From: Rhodoferax sp.
Lineage (GTDB): Bacteria > Pseudomonadota > Gammaproteobacteria > Burkholderiales > Burkholderiaceae_C
DNA length: 8,101 nucleotides
Assembly (NCBI GenBank): GCA_029946045.1
Contig: JAQSDS010000031.1
Location: forward strand, 1 to 8,101
Reading direction: 5' to 3'
The notes beneath the pieces were generated by a model. The model worked only from the letters and a program-made list of their open reading frames with translations. It searched no databases and was not told the DNA's origin. This document shows positions 1 to 7,290 of the stretch, in pieces (position 1 is the first letter of the stretch; every line of letters begins with the position of its first letter). Position numbers and translations under genes: made by a program.

Positions 1-1534
1 GGTCGGGGTGCAGCAAGGCCTGCTTGTTTTCCGCCGCGCTCAGTTTTTTCTCATCCTGCTCGGTCTCGATGGCTTTGAACTGCGGGCGGACATCGTTGTA
101 GTCCACCTTAAACTTCAGTACCTTCTCGTCGCGAATTGCATCGGTGATCACATACGAATGCAGTTCGCGCCCAAACACGCTGGCCGTGGTTTCAGCGCCC
201 AGCGCGTTTTCGGGGAAGATCGGCGTGCCGGTAAAACCAAACTGATAGAACCGCTTGAACTTTTTCTTAAGGTTCTTCTGCGCCTCGCCAAACTGGCTGC
301 GGTGACACTCGTCAAAAATGAACACCACCTGCTTGCCGTAGATAGGCAGGTCAGCTTCGCTCTTCATCAGGTTGTTGAGCTTCTGGATGGTGGTGACGAC
401 TATTTTGTTGTCATCCTTCTCCAGGTTGCGCTTCAAGCCCGCTGTGCTGTCTGAGCCATTCACGCTGTCCGGTGAAAAGCGCTGGTATTCCTTCATGGTC
501 TGGTAATCCAGATCCTTGCGGTCCACCACAAAGAACACCTTGTCGATAAAGTCTAGCTCCGTGACCAGCCGCGCTGCTTTGAAACTGGTCAAGGTCTTGC
601 CCGAACCGGTGGTGTGCCAGATGAACCCCCCGCCCTCAAGCTGGCTCCAGTTTTTGGCCTGATACGCGCTGTTGATCTTCCACAGAATGCGCTCCGTGGC
701 GGCAATCTGGTAGGGGCGCATCACCAGCAGCGTGTTGCTGACATCAAACACCGAGTAGTGCAGCAGCACATTGAGCAGTGTGTGCTTGTGAAAGAATGTG
801 GCCGTGAAGTCCTTCAGGTCTTTGATCAGACTGTTGTCCGCCTTCGCCCAGTTCATGGTGAAGTCGAAGCTGTTCTTGTTGCGCTGCGTGGTGTTTGCAA
901 AGTAACGGCTGTCAGTGCCGTTGGAGATCACAAACAGCTGCAAATACCTGAACAGGGAATGCTCGCTGTTGAAGCTTTCCTTGCTGTAACGATGCACCTG
1001 GTTAAAGGCCTCACGAATCGCCACGCCGCGCTTTTTTAGCTCCACCTGCACCAGCGGCAAACCATTGACCAGAATCGTCACGTCATAACGGTTGGCGTGA
1101 CTGCCAGTCTGCTCAAACTGCTTGATCACCTGCACCTTGTTGCGGGCAATGTTTTTCTTGTCCAGCAGGTAGATGTTCTGGATGCGTCCGTCGTCAAAAA
1201 CAAAATCGTGAATGTAATCGTCGTGAACCTTGCGGGTTTTCTCAACAATGCCATCGCTGGGTTTATCCAGAAACGTTTCCACAAAGCGCAGCCACTCGCC
1301 GTCAGCAAACTGCACGTGATTAAGCGTTTGCAACTGCACGCGCACATTGGCGAGCAAGGCTTCGGGCGTGTTCAGGCCGGGCAGGTATTTATAACCCTGA
1401 TTTTGCAAATCCTGAATAAATTCCCGCTCCAGATCGTATTCGCTCTGATAGCTTTCGCTGACCTTCCATTCCTGAGTGTATTTATCCAGAACGATGAAGT
1501 TCCTGGATTCGGCGATGGGGCTGTATTCGATCAT
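1..1534 (-). CDS. hsdR: Type I restriction enzyme R subunit HsdR, N-terminal part (partial)
   Basis: Motor and nuclease subunit of a type I restriction enzyme; with HsdM and HsdS it translocates DNA using ATP and cuts unmethylated DNA far from the target. The window holds the first 511 codons; the rest lies beyond the left edge (the EcoR124I protein is about 1,040 aa). The start is the ATG at 1534, preceded by an AGGA ribosome-binding site and overlapping the prrC stop as ATGA. The protein begins [23 protein letters not shown]-(D/E)XK nuclease is seen as D151, E165 and K167 (in DVTILV...VELKKRG). The superfamily 2 helicase shows Walker A TTGSGKT with K313, DECH at 408-411 and TGTP at 435-438. 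As I recall, the same numbers apply to D151/E165/K167 of EcoR124I, which supports type IC. No frameshift is seen. Family assignment is certain; intactness of the missing half is unknown. Confidence 0.96.
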   Translation of the reverse strand, partial: MIEYSPIAESRNFIVLDKYTQEWKVSESYQSEYDLEREFIQDLQNQGYKYLPGLNTPEALLANVRVQLQTLNHVQFADGEWLRFVETFLDKPSDGIVEKTRKVHDDYIHDFVFDDGRIQNIYLLDKKNIARNKVQVIKQFEQTGSHANRYDVTILVNGLPLVQVELKKRGVAIREAFNQVHRYSKESFNSEHSLFRYLQLFVISNGTDSRYFANTTQRNKNSFDFTMNWAKADNSLIKDLKDFTATFFHKHTLLNVLLHYSVFDVSNTLLVMRPYQIAATERILWKINSAYQAKNWSQLEGGGFIWHTTGSGKTLTSFKAARLVTELDFIDKVFFVVDRKDLDYQTMKEYQRFSPDSVNGSDSTAGLKRNLEKDDNKIVVTTIQKLNNLMKSEADLPIYGKQVVFIFDECHRSQFGEAQKNLKKKFKRFYQFGFTGTPIFPENALGAETTASVFGRELHSYVITDAIRDEKVLKFKVDYNDVRPQFKAIETEQDEKKLSAAENKQALLHPD

Positions 1535-2793
1535 GTAGTTTTTTCCTGCCGAAATCGATAGTGCTCGACAACGTGCTTGACCAATTTTTCCAGAACCTGC
1601 TTTTCTTCTGGCTTCAGTGGTGACACTTCTTCGGCGGCGTGCTTCGAATGGCTTGAGAAGTTCACAATCCGCTTTGCAGACGGATTAGGTAAGCCATCGT
1701 TTGTTTCCGGCAGAAGATGTTCCCATCTTTTGTATCCAAGGAATGTCGCCGTCTTTTCAAGAATATTCCGAAGCAGATTGAAGTGGTACTTTTCGACTTG
1801 CCCACTTTTTATGGCGTCCTCAAGCTGCGATATCAGATGCAGGTGATATGCAAAAGGAGAATCATTTGGCTGCTCCGCTAGATGAAGACTGCCGTCCTCA
1901 TTTTTTTCCAAACGTGACTTGCTGAACCATTTTGATTTCCAGCTGTAGCGCTCGGCTTTTTCATCGCTACCAAACTCGTTGCAAAGCACATTGAAGAATA
2001 GTGGGTTATGCGTGGTAATGATGCAATTGACTCTGGAGTTATTTGATTTCACCAGTTGCGCCAAGTCCACCGCCAACTGGATCAGGTGATTGTCATCCAG
2101 AGAGCTGACAGGATCGTCAATGAACACATACTCTAGGTTGTCAAATGGGGTCGGTTCAGGATAGTCAGGCCGAACATCGTTCAGCGTGGAAATCGCCTGC
2201 TCCAGTAGCGTGTAGAAAATGCTCCAGATGAAGTTGCTTTCTTCACCCTTGGATATTTTCAGATTTCCAGTGTGCTCATCATTGCCGCCCTCCAGCGAGA
2301 AAGTCACCTCCGAAAACGCTTTGACTATGACATCATGACCGTCCTTGTCTTTGAACCTGTATTCTTCGTTGAATCGTGGTGTGAGCTTGTCGTTGGTATA
2401 ACGCTGAAAATTCGTAACGATGTTCCGGTCTTGGCCTTGCTCTTCCAGTACCCATCGAGTGAACGAATTGGGGCGGATTAATAATTTTGGTTCGGAATCA
2501 AATGCCAGATCATTGTCCCAATAGAACAAATCTTCCGTAAACGCACTGTAATAGAGAATTTTCTTACTTGCCAACTCAGAGCGCTGTGTGTCCTCATCTC
2601 CGGCGTGCGGCGGGAACAACTCTTTGAATTCCCGCGACAAACGCGTCTTGCCCGTTCCATTGAAGGCATAAATCAGTTGCACCTTTGGAACAGGTTTGAC
2701 TTCTTCTACCACCTTCGTTTTTTCAGCAACAGTTTTTTGAACCGTTTTAGGCGTGCTCAGCTGCTGGGCGATTTCGGTCAGCGTTTTGCTCAT
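1531..2793 (-). CDS. prrC: PrrC-type anticodon nuclease embedded in the type I R-M operon
   Basis: 420-aa protein of the PrrC family. In E. coli, PrrC cuts the anticodon loop of tRNA-Lys when phage T4 Stp peptide disables the EcoprrI restriction enzyme that holds it silent. Seen here: an ABC-type ATPase with Walker A AFNGTGKT (residues 43-50, K49), the [15 protein letters not shown] block (about 81-95), a signature-like ISKGEE (180-185), Walker [14 protein letters not shown] (222-234) and an H-loop TTHNP (H262). The C-terminal part carries [15 protein letters not shown], whose R342 and E346 keep the R-x3-E spacing of the PrrC nuclease site (R320/E324); H382 or H385 in FSSHSKH would be the third residue. 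E. coli PrrC is 396 aa. I chose the ATG at 2793: it follows the hsdS stop by one base, has an AGAGGTGG ribosome-binding site, and matches the family N-terminus ([12 protein letters not shown]). An upstream ATG at 2874 lies inside hsdS and is unlikely. The reading frame is intact. The tRNA target is inferred from the family only. Confidence 0.93.
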   Translation of the reverse strand: MSKTLTEIAQQLSTPKTVQKTVAEKTKVVEEVKPVPKVQLIYAFNGTGKTRLSREFKELFPPHAGDEDTQRSELASKKILYYSAFTEDLFYWDNDLAFDSEPKLLIRPNSFTRWVLEEQGQDRNIVTNFQRYTNDKLTPRFNEEYRFKDKDGHDVIVKAFSEVTFSLEGGNDEHTGNLKISKGEESNFIWSIFYTLLEQAISTLNDVRPDYPEPTPFDNLEYVFIDDPVSSLDDNHLIQLAVDLAQLVKSNNSRVNCIITTHNPLFFNVLCNEFGSDEKAERYSWKSKWFSKSRLEKNEDGSLHLAEQPNDSPFAYHLHLISQLEDAIKSGQVEKYHFNLLRNILEKTATFLGYKRWEHLLPETNDGLPNPSAKRIVNFSSHSKHAAEEVSPLKPEEKQVLEKLVKHVVEHYRFRQEKTT

Positions 2794-2794
2794 G

Positions 2795-4051
2795 TCAGGC
2801 CACCACCTCTTCAGGAGTGGGGAAGCTGAGCAGCAGATCGCGGTAATACTCATACTGCTTTTGGCGCAATGCAATTTCGCGCGGCAAGCCTTCGGTGATG
2901 GAGTTGGTTAGCGCGTCGAATTTGTCGAGAACTGATGCAATTTTTTCTTGCCGTGAAAGATCGCGAATAGGCAGAGGCAGCGCCTTAATAATGTCTGCAT
3001 TCAAATTACTAACCGACCCACTATTTATCTTTCCTGCCCAGTAATTTTGAACATAATTCGACGAAAGGTAGTGATACAGATAGTCGGAATTTAGCGTTTC
3101 ACTAAACCCACTAATTGATGCCCACCCGTCATGTATAGCTCCTCTTATGTCAAGAATGTACGGGCGCCCAAAACTCATAGAGTTAGACATAATAAAATCG
3201 CCCCTGTTCAGGACGCGTGAACTTTTAGCGCCTTCAATAGTGACTTTTTGAGCGGTGCTAGTAACGTACTTCGAGCCTGGCGAAGTGTCACCAATCTTTA
3301 TCCAGGGGACACCATCTTTATCGTCGGTTATATATTTTGCAATTGGCCTAGGCGATGCGCCCCGCTGGATATTGGCCACCTCCCCCAACGTCTTCCACTC
3401 CAGTTCCCCATCTTCAAAACTCAACAACTGGTCGCGATAGTGGTTGTATTGCTTTTTTCGGGCGGTCAGCTCGGCGGTCAGCTCGGCGGTCAGCTCGGCG
3501 AAATTGTCCAAAATTCGGACAATTTCACCTTGGATTTCTAGCGATTTTTTGGGGTTTTCTGGGCAGGGGATGGGAATTTGTATCTTTGCAAGGCTGCCAC
3601 CGGATATGCGACGCACCTTCGTTCCCGTAATGTGTGGCTTCTTCTGCGACTGGAAAATTTCTGTTTGAAAAAAGTACGACATGTACTTTGGGTTAGTCGT
3701 GTGCCGATAGATGTAAGCGTCTGTGCTGACCGCCACCTTTTCGTTACCCAGCCACGCTACGGCTTTGGCTACGGCATCGTCGTCTTCGCTTGTGGTGGCA
3801 ATAACAAGATCCCCAGAATGCGCTTTTCTAAGCCGCGCTGCGAACTCGTGGTCAATGAACGATTTAGTTTTCGTTGCCCATGTGCCGTAGTGGGTATGAA
3901 TCTGACCATAGTGAATGCAACCCGCACCCGACTCAGTGAAATCCGATTTCTGGATACCAGAACCACGAATGAAAGTACCAAGATCACCCAATGCCTTCCA
4001 TTGATATTCGCGGCCATCAAGCAGCTTCTCCAAGAGACTAGCGTTACTCAT
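2795..4051 (-). CDS. hsdS: Type I restriction-modification specificity subunit HsdS (type IC-like)
   Basis: 418-aa DNA-recognition subunit that sets the bipartite target for both methylation and cleavage. The usual two-half layout is visible. Target recognition domain 1 follows [17 protein letters not shown] (about 16-32). A central conserved helix holds [21 protein letters not shown] (181-201) and [13 protein letters not shown] (200-212). Domain 2 starts at [15 protein letters not shown] (217-231). A distal helix has [13 protein letters not shown] (398-410), repeating the central one. The TAEL-type repeats are a hallmark of type IC enzymes such as EcoR124I. The ATG at 4051 overlaps the hsdM TGA as ATGA, and its stop is one base before prrC. 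Both recognition domains look more AT-rich than neighbouring hsdM, as expected for exchangeable domains. The DNA target cannot be read from sequence. Confidence 0.96.
   Translation of the reverse strand: MSNASLLEKLLDGREYQWKALGDLGTFIRGSGIQKSDFTESGAGCIHYGQIHTHYGTWATKTKSFIDHEFAARLRKAHSGDLVIATTSEDDDAVAKAVAWLGNEKVAVSTDAYIYRHTTNPKYMSYFFQTEIFQSQKKPHITGTKVRRISGGSLAKIQIPIPCPENPKKSLEIQGEIVRILDNFAELTAELTAELTARKKQYNHYRDQLLSFEDGELEWKTLGEVANIQRGASPRPIAKYITDDKDGVPWIKIGDTSPGSKYVTSTAQKVTIEGAKSSRVLNRGDFIMSNSMSFGRPYILDIRGAIHDGWASISGFSETLNSDYLYHYLSSNYVQNYWAGKINSGSVSNLNADIIKALPLPIRDLSRQEKIASVLDKFDALTNSITEGLPREIALRQKQYEYYRDLLLSFPTPEEVVA
3464..3499 (-). repeat. Three perfect 12-bp tandem repeats encoding AELT in hsdS
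   Basis: The unit GGTCAGCTCGGC (plus strand) occurs three times in a row at 3464-3475, 3476-3487 and 3488-3499, with a few matching bases on each side. On the coding strand each unit reads A-E-L-T, giving residues 185-196 of HsdS in the spacer helix between the recognition domains. In EcoR124I and EcoR124II a difference of one such unit changes the spacer of the recognition site by one base. Slippage here could therefore change specificity without breaking the frame. Confidence 0.95.
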
Positions 4052-5604
4052 GCCTCTAGCCCCTCGCCTTCAATCTCGGCCACGATGGCGTCAATCTCTG
4101 TACGCAGTTTGTCGATTTTGGCTACCGTGGTTTTCAGCTCTGCATTGAGCTGGGCAATGTTCACGACTTCGCGGTTGTCTTTAGCTTCGACATAGCTGCT
4201 AACGGACAGGTTGTAGTCGTTGGTGGCCACCTTCTCAAAGAGCACCGATTGGGCAAAGTGATCGACATTTGCCTTGCTGTCGAACACCGCCATGATTTGC
4301 TCGATGTGCGAGTCCAGCAGCACGTTGTTATTGGTTTCTTTCTTGAACAGACCGCTGGCGTCGATGAACTGGGTGGTGGTATCAAGTTTGTGTTTCGAGA
4401 GCACCAGAATGGTCACGGCGATGGTGGTGCCGTAGAACAGGTTGGGTGCCAGCGAAATCACGGTTTCGACGTAGTTGTTGTCCACCAGATACTGGCGAAT
4501 TTTCTGCTCAGCACCGCCTCGGTAAAAGATGCCGGGGAAGCAGACGATGGCGGCGCGGCCTTTGCTGGAAAGGTAACTGAGCGCGTGCAGCACAAAGGCA
4601 AAGTCGGCCTTGGACTTGGGCGCAAGCACGCCAGCCGGTGCGAAGCGCTCGTCGTTAATGAGCGTCGGATCATCCGAGCCAATCCACTTCACTGAATACG
4701 GCGGGTTGGAGACGATGGCGTCGAAAGGTTTGTCATCGCCGAAGTGCGGGTCGATCAGGGTGTTGCCGAGTTGGACGTTGAACTTGTCGTAGTTGATGTT
4801 GTGCAAGAACATGTTCATCCGCGCCAGGTTGTAGGTGGTGTGGTTGATTTCTTGCCCAAAAAAACCTTCTTCGATGATGTGCGCATCGAAATGCTTTTTG
4901 GCTTGCAGCAGCAAGGAGCCGGAGCCGCAGGCCGGGTCGTAAATCTTGTTGACGCTGGTTTGCTTGTGCATGGCGAGCTGGGCAATGAGCTTGGAGACAT
5001 GCTGCGGGGTAAAAAACTCACCACCGGACTTGCCGGCGTTGGCGGCGTAGTTGGATATGAGAAATTCGTAGGCATCGCCGAACAGGTCGATACTGCTGCC
5101 TGCAAAATCAGCAAAGTTCAGCTCGGCCACGCCTTTAAGCACGGCGGCCAGGCGGATGTTCTTATCCCTCACCGTGTTGCCCAGGCGGTTGCTGGTGGTG
5201 TCGAAATCAGCAAACAGCCCTTTGATGTCGCGCTCCGAGGGGTAGCCGTTGGCAGACGATTCAATGGCGGAAAAGATGTTGGCCAGGTCTGTATTCAGGC
5301 TCTCGTTGGTGTTGGCGCTGGCAGCGACGGTAGCAAACAGCTGGCTGGGGTAGATGAAATAACCCTTGGTCTTGATGGCGTCGTCTTTGATGTCCGGGGT
5401 GATCACGCTGTCGGCCAACTCGGCATAACGGATGCTGTCGTCACCGCCTTCGATGTAGGCCGCGAAGTTCTCGCTAATGAAGCGGTAGAACAGGGTGCCG
5501 AGCACATACTGCTTGAAATCCCAGCCATCGACTGCGCCACGCACATCGTTGGCAATTTTCCAGATTTGGCTCTGCAGTGCGGCGCGTTGTTGAATGCTGG
5601 TCAT
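4048..5604 (-). CDS. hsdM: Type I restriction-modification DNA methyltransferase subunit HsdM
   Basis: 518-aa N6-adenine methyltransferase; two copies with one HsdS make the modification enzyme, using S-adenosylmethionine. An N-terminal HsdM helical domain (about 9-150, from [14 protein letters not shown]) is followed by [10 protein letters not shown] (191-200), AdoMet motif [11 protein letters not shown] (223-232) and catalytic motif IV NPPY (300-303). The C-terminal end (about 480-518) is a likely coiled coil that contacts HsdS. Length agrees with type IC HsdM (about 520 aa). The ATG at 5604 has AGGA about 8 bases upstream and overlaps the stop of the small helix-turn-helix gene as ATGA; its own stop overlaps the hsdS start in the same way. 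All catalytic motifs are present, so an active methyltransferase is expected. A 333-codon open frame on the opposite strand (4744-5745) is a shadow of this gene. Confidence 0.97.
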   Translation of the reverse strand: MTSIQQRAALQSQIWKIANDVRGAVDGWDFKQYVLGTLFYRFISENFAAYIEGGDDSIRYAELADSVITPDIKDDAIKTKGYFIYPSQLFATVAASANTNESLNTDLANIFSAIESSANGYPSERDIKGLFADFDTTSNRLGNTVRDKNIRLAAVLKGVAELNFADFAGSSIDLFGDAYEFLISNYAANAGKSGGEFFTPQHVSKLIAQLAMHKQTSVNKIYDPACGSGSLLLQAKKHFDAHIIEEGFFGQEINHTTYNLARMNMFLHNINYDKFNVQLGNTLIDPHFGDDKPFDAIVSNPPYSVKWIGSDDPTLINDERFAPAGVLAPKSKADFAFVLHALSYLSSKGRAAIVCFPGIFYRGGAEQKIRQYLVDNNYVETVISLAPNLFYGTTIAVTILVLSKHKLDTTTQFIDASGLFKKETNNNVLLDSHIEQIMAVFDSKANVDHFAQSVLFEKVATNDYNLSVSSYVEAKDNREVVNIAQLNAELKTTVAKIDKLRTEIDAIVAEIEGEGLEA

Positions 5605-5828
5605 GGTTGGCTTCCTGTCGAATCGTTCGTTTTGTCTTCATCTGCGCCGCCCGTGCGCACCCATTCATCGATCTCAGACAACTGGAATTTCCACAGTCGC
5701 CCTACTCGGTGCGCAGGCAGGCCCTTGTGCTCCCGCCAGCGGTAGACGGTGTCCTTAACTACGCCCAGATGCCGGGCAACTTCGATGGCGGTGACCCACG
5801 GTTCGGCGTTTATGGCATTGGTGCTCAG
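5601..5828 (-). CDS. Small excisionase-type helix-turn-helix DNA-binding protein heading the hsd operon
   Basis: 75-aa protein with one helix-turn-helix of the excisionase/MerR-like type (HTH_17). [20 protein letters not shown] (9-28) forms the helix-turn-helix, followed by [20 protein letters not shown] (29-48), typical of the wing, and LSEIDEWVR (50-58); the tail is acidic and polar. No ATG, GTG or TTG lies in frame between the upstream stop (5838-5840) and the domain. The best start is CTG at 5828, seven bases after GAGG; ATC at 5831 or ATA at 5813 are weaker options. Its TGA overlaps the hsdM ATG as ATGA, so it is translationally coupled to the methyltransferase. Likely roles are transcriptional control of the operon, or an excisionase-like relic of a mobile element. 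The domain is certain, the start uncertain and the function inferred. Automatic gene finders may miss it because of the start codon. Confidence 0.85.
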   Translation of the reverse strand: MSTNAINAEPWVTAIEVARHLGVVKDTVYRWREHKGLPAHRVGRLWKFQLSEIDEWVRTGGADEDKTNDSTGSQP

Positions 5829-5835
5829 GATGGTG

Positions 5836-5839
5836 CCTC
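5836..5839 (-). promoter_or_regulatory. Ribosome-binding site supporting a CTG start
   Basis: GAGG on the minus strand, inside TTGAGGCACC, lies seven bases before CTG at 5826-5828. It overlaps the in-frame stop codon TGA at 5838-5840, so the 75-aa gene must start downstream of it. This is what decides the CTG start. Confidence 0.5.
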
Positions 5840-5855
5840 AAAGTCGTTTTAAATC

Positions 5856-5885
5856 GTTATCAGTCTAACAGGCGGCCATCTCCAA
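5856..5885 (-). promoter_or_regulatory. Weak candidate promoter of the hsd operon
   Basis: On the minus strand TTGGAG (5880-5885) and GATAAC (5856-5861) are separated by 18 bases and lie about 30-50 bases before the first cistron. Matches to the sigma-70 consensus are 3/6 and 4/6, so this is only a candidate. The -10 region overlaps a short inverted repeat, GTTA (5856-5859) and TAAC (5866-5869), which could serve as an operator for the operon's own helix-turn-helix protein. The rest of the 5841-6089 gap shows no convincing gene. Confidence 0.22.
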
Positions 5886-6089
5886 TTGCGGATCATGAAG
5901 GGTGCCGCAGCCCATGCCACCAAATAGACCCCCCGCGTTTCATGCACCACTGGACCGCAATGAGGTACCAGCAGCCTACGCTACCCCATTCATTGAAATG
6001 TTTGCCCCATTTTCAGAGGCGAACACTTGGCTTCCTTGCTGAACAGAGCGTGAATGCTGTCATCGTTAATCACCCAAGGAGCATCGACG

Positions 6090-6290
6090 ATGAACACAAA
6101 ACCCACCGCACTGACCGCCTATTTTGAGCGCACCGCAGCCATCCAGAACAAGCTGGCGCACCTGCAGCAACTGGCCGATGACCACTTCCATCACGACCCC
6201 GATGCCGTCCACTGGGGCCACGTTGGCGATTTGGGCCGGGTTGAGGACGAGTTGGATGGTTTGCTGGCCATCTTCGAAACCGGCGTTTAA
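6090..6290 (+). CDS. Small acidic protein of unknown function paired with a DUF3489 gene
   Basis: 66-aa protein starting MNTKPTALTAYFERTAAIQN. The ATG at 6090 follows AAGGAG by 8 bases, a strong ribosome-binding site, and was preferred over an in-frame ATG at 6054 that lacks one. The sequence looks largely helical (AAIQNKLAHLQQLADDHFHH, then a GRVEDELDGLLAIFE helix at the end), is acidic, and has a His-rich DDHFHHDPDAVHWGH stretch near the middle. No membrane segment or signal peptide is seen. It lies 10 bases before the DUF3489 gene on the same strand, so the two are probably co-transcribed, and it diverges from the hsd operon. I do not recognise a function; a small regulator or a partner of the next protein are possibilities only. 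Confidence 0.75.
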   Translation: MNTKPTALTAYFERTAAIQNKLAHLQQLADDHFHHDPDAVHWGHVGDLGRVEDELDGLLAIFETGV

Positions 6291-6300
6291 GGGGCGAGCT

Positions 6301-6780
6301 ATGGCCACACTGACCCAACTCACGCCCACCCAATCGACCATCATCCGTGCGGCGGCCATACGTCCCGACGGCGAAATCAGTATCCCGGACACGCTGCGCG
6401 GCAGCGCAAGGGCCAAAACGCTTCAAGGATTGCTGACACGCGGCTGGATTGTCGCGGTTGGCGATGGTCACCAACTCACCGATGCCGGATACGCCACCAT
6501 CGGCCACACCCGCCCCGTTCCCAAGCCACTCCAGTCAAGCGATGCCATCCAGAATCTGGACCCCATCGCACAACCCTGCCGCGCTGGCACCAAACTGGCC
6601 AAGTTGGTGGCATCCCTGCAAAACCCCGAGGGCGCGACCATTTTTCAGTTGATGTCCAGCACCGGCTGGCAGCGCCACACAATCCGGGGTGCCATCTCTG
6701 GCATGCTGCGCAAGAAATACGGGCTCAAGATCGAGATGGCAGACAGTGCCAACGGCGATCGGGTGTACCGCATCGTCTAA
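6301..6780 (+). CDS. DUF3489-type protein with a C-terminal winged-helix-like domain
   Basis: 159-aa protein starting MATLTQLTPTQSTIIRAAAI; the ATG at 6301 follows AAGGGG by about 7 bases. The N-terminal part (about 6-60) looks like a small helical domain with PDGEISIPDTLRGSARAKTLQGLLTRGWI. After a proline-rich linker (about 67-92), the C-terminal part reads AGTKLAKLVASLQNPEGATI, then FQLMSSTGWQRHTIRGAISG and MLRKKYGLKI, ending RVYRIV. This is the pattern I know as DUF3489, found in proteobacterial genomes and mobile elements, and it looks like a DNA-binding winged helix. Both halves seem to be related short winged-helix units (TLQGLLTRGWIVAVGDGHQLTDAG resembles a wing). The molecular role is unknown; DNA binding is inferred. 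It is the second gene of a two-gene unit with the 66-aa protein. Confidence 0.85.
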   Translation: MATLTQLTPTQSTIIRAAAIRPDGEISIPDTLRGSARAKTLQGLLTRGWIVAVGDGHQLTDAGYATIGHTRPVPKPLQSSDAIQNLDPIAQPCRAGTKLAKLVASLQNPEGATIFQLMSSTGWQRHTIRGAISGMLRKKYGLKIEMADSANGDRVYRIV

Positions 6781-6800
6781 TTGGCATTTTCTACGTCATT

Positions 6801-6821
6801 GGTGTGAGTTCAATTCACACC
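6801..6821 (+). terminator. Hairpin just after the DUF3489 gene, possible terminator
   Basis: GGTGTGA (6801-6807) and TCACACC (6815-6821) are a perfect 7-bp inverted repeat around a 7-base loop, 20 bases after the stop codon. No T run follows, so it is not a classic intrinsic terminator; it might stabilise the transcript end or be an operator. Confidence 0.35.
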
Positions 6822-6897
6822 CATTTCCGTCGGAACCTTACATTCACGGTCTCCCTAAGGGTCGGAACTGAATTCCGGCCGTTGTTCAGATTGAAGC

Positions 6898-6911
6898 ATG
6901 CAAATTTGCAT
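6898..6911. repeat. Perfect 14-bp palindrome ATGCAAATTTGCAT
   Basis: The palindrome has no central gap and contains TGCAAA in both orientations. The same TGCAAA core recurs in the cluster about 100 bases downstream, so it may be part of the same set of protein-binding sites. Confidence 0.6.
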
Positions 6912-6980
6912 CTTTAAACAAGTGTCGGCCGATTTTCCTACCCTCGATGGCAACATCCGAAAAAATTGCCTAAGGTTGAA

Positions 6981-6993
6981 TGCCAGTCTGGCA
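6981..6993. repeat. 13-bp palindrome TGCCAGTCTGGCA
   Basis: Two perfect 6-base arms, TGCCAG and CTGGCA, around a single central T. The form suits a dimeric DNA-binding protein; nothing in the sequence shows which. Confidence 0.45.
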
Positions 6994-7010
6994 CGATGAC
7001 AACCGGCCAA

Positions 7011-7058
7011 GGGGTGCAAACCTGGTGGGGTGCAAACCCCTGCAAACCTTAGTTTGCA
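7011..7058. repeat. Cluster of TGCAAAC repeats
   Basis: GGGGTGCAAACC occurs at 7011-7022 and again at 7027-7038. A third TGCAAAC is at 7041-7047 and an inverted copy, GTTTGCA, at 7052-7058. Spacings of 16 and 10 bases between direct copies are close to one or one and a half helical turns. The arrangement resembles small iterons or a regulator-binding cluster. Confidence 0.65.
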
Positions 7059-7070
7059 CTCTGTCGCTAG

Positions 7071-7123
7071 AGGGGTCGAGGGCTGTTGCCCCCCGTATAG
7101 GTTTATCGCCAAGAAGGACCCCT
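7071..7123. repeat. 7-bp inverted repeat AGGGGTC / GACCCCT
   Basis: AGGGGTC at 7071-7077 and GACCCCT at 7117-7123 enclose 39 bases that include a smaller GGGC/GCCC hairpin near 7079-7091. It could fold as a branched RNA or DNA element. A chance origin cannot be excluded in this GC-rich stretch. Confidence 0.3.
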
Positions 7124-7180
7124 CGTATAATTTGGGCCGGTCTCATTCATTTCCACCGCACCAATACCTGTCGAGTGAGA

Positions 7181-7199
7181 TGAGCATTCCCAATGCTCA
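7181..7199. repeat. Strong 8-bp hairpin TGAGCATT-CCC-AATGCTCA
   Basis: Perfect 8-base arms at 7181-7188 and 7192-7199 around CCC. Skipping ATGAG (7180-7184) extends pairing to an 11-base arm, GAGTGAGCATT with AATGCTCACTC. No T run follows on either strand, so it is an imperfect terminator candidate; it lies between the convergent genes and could still act as a transcription barrier. Confidence 0.5.
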
Positions 7200-7243
7200 C
7201 TCTCTCTGTAAGAGACGAACCCCGGGAACCCGGGAAGGCGCAT

Positions 7244-7287
7244 GGATAAAGGGGTTAACCGTTCCCACCCCTTATCCGGGAACGGTT
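7244..7287. other. Interlocked inverted repeats: alternative hairpins or pseudoknot
   Basis: Arm A GGATAAAGGGGT (7244-7255) pairs with A' ACCCCTTATCC (7267-7277): 11 pairs and one bulged A. Arm B AACCGTTCCC (7257-7266) pairs perfectly over 10 bases with B' GGGAACGGTT (7278-7287). The order A-B-A'-B' means the two stems exclude each other as simple hairpins, or fold together as an H-type pseudoknot. The arms follow each other almost without gaps. Confidence 0.7.
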
Positions 7288-7290
7288 GAG

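Noticed and set aside
2794..2874. Longer prrC starting at an ATG at 2874
   Set aside because: The extra 27 residues are hsdS read out of frame and are unlike the family; the ATG at 2793 has a good ribosome-binding site and fits the known N-terminus.
3578..4195. 205-codon plus-strand open frame opposite hsdS and hsdM
   Set aside because: Antisense shadow of genuine hsdS; low-complexity and Ser/Arg-rich neighbours come from the AELT repeat read in other frames.
4744..5745. 333-codon open frame on the plus strand opposite hsdM
   Set aside because: It is antisense to a complete HsdM with all motifs, has no family resemblance, and its length follows from the codon bias of hsdM.
5942..6127. 61-codon plus-strand open frame in the divergent gap
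   Set aside because: No ribosome-binding site, no recognisable domain, and it overlaps the better supported gene at 6090.
6801..6821. tRNA T-arm remnant or attachment site
   Set aside because: The hairpin loop GTTCAAT resembles a T loop, but no acceptor stem, anticodon arm or duplicate copy is visible in the window.
6855..7112. 85-codon minus-strand open frame downstream of the RepA-like gene
   Set aside because: No recognisable motif or ribosome-binding site, and it covers palindromes and repeats that better explain the sequence.
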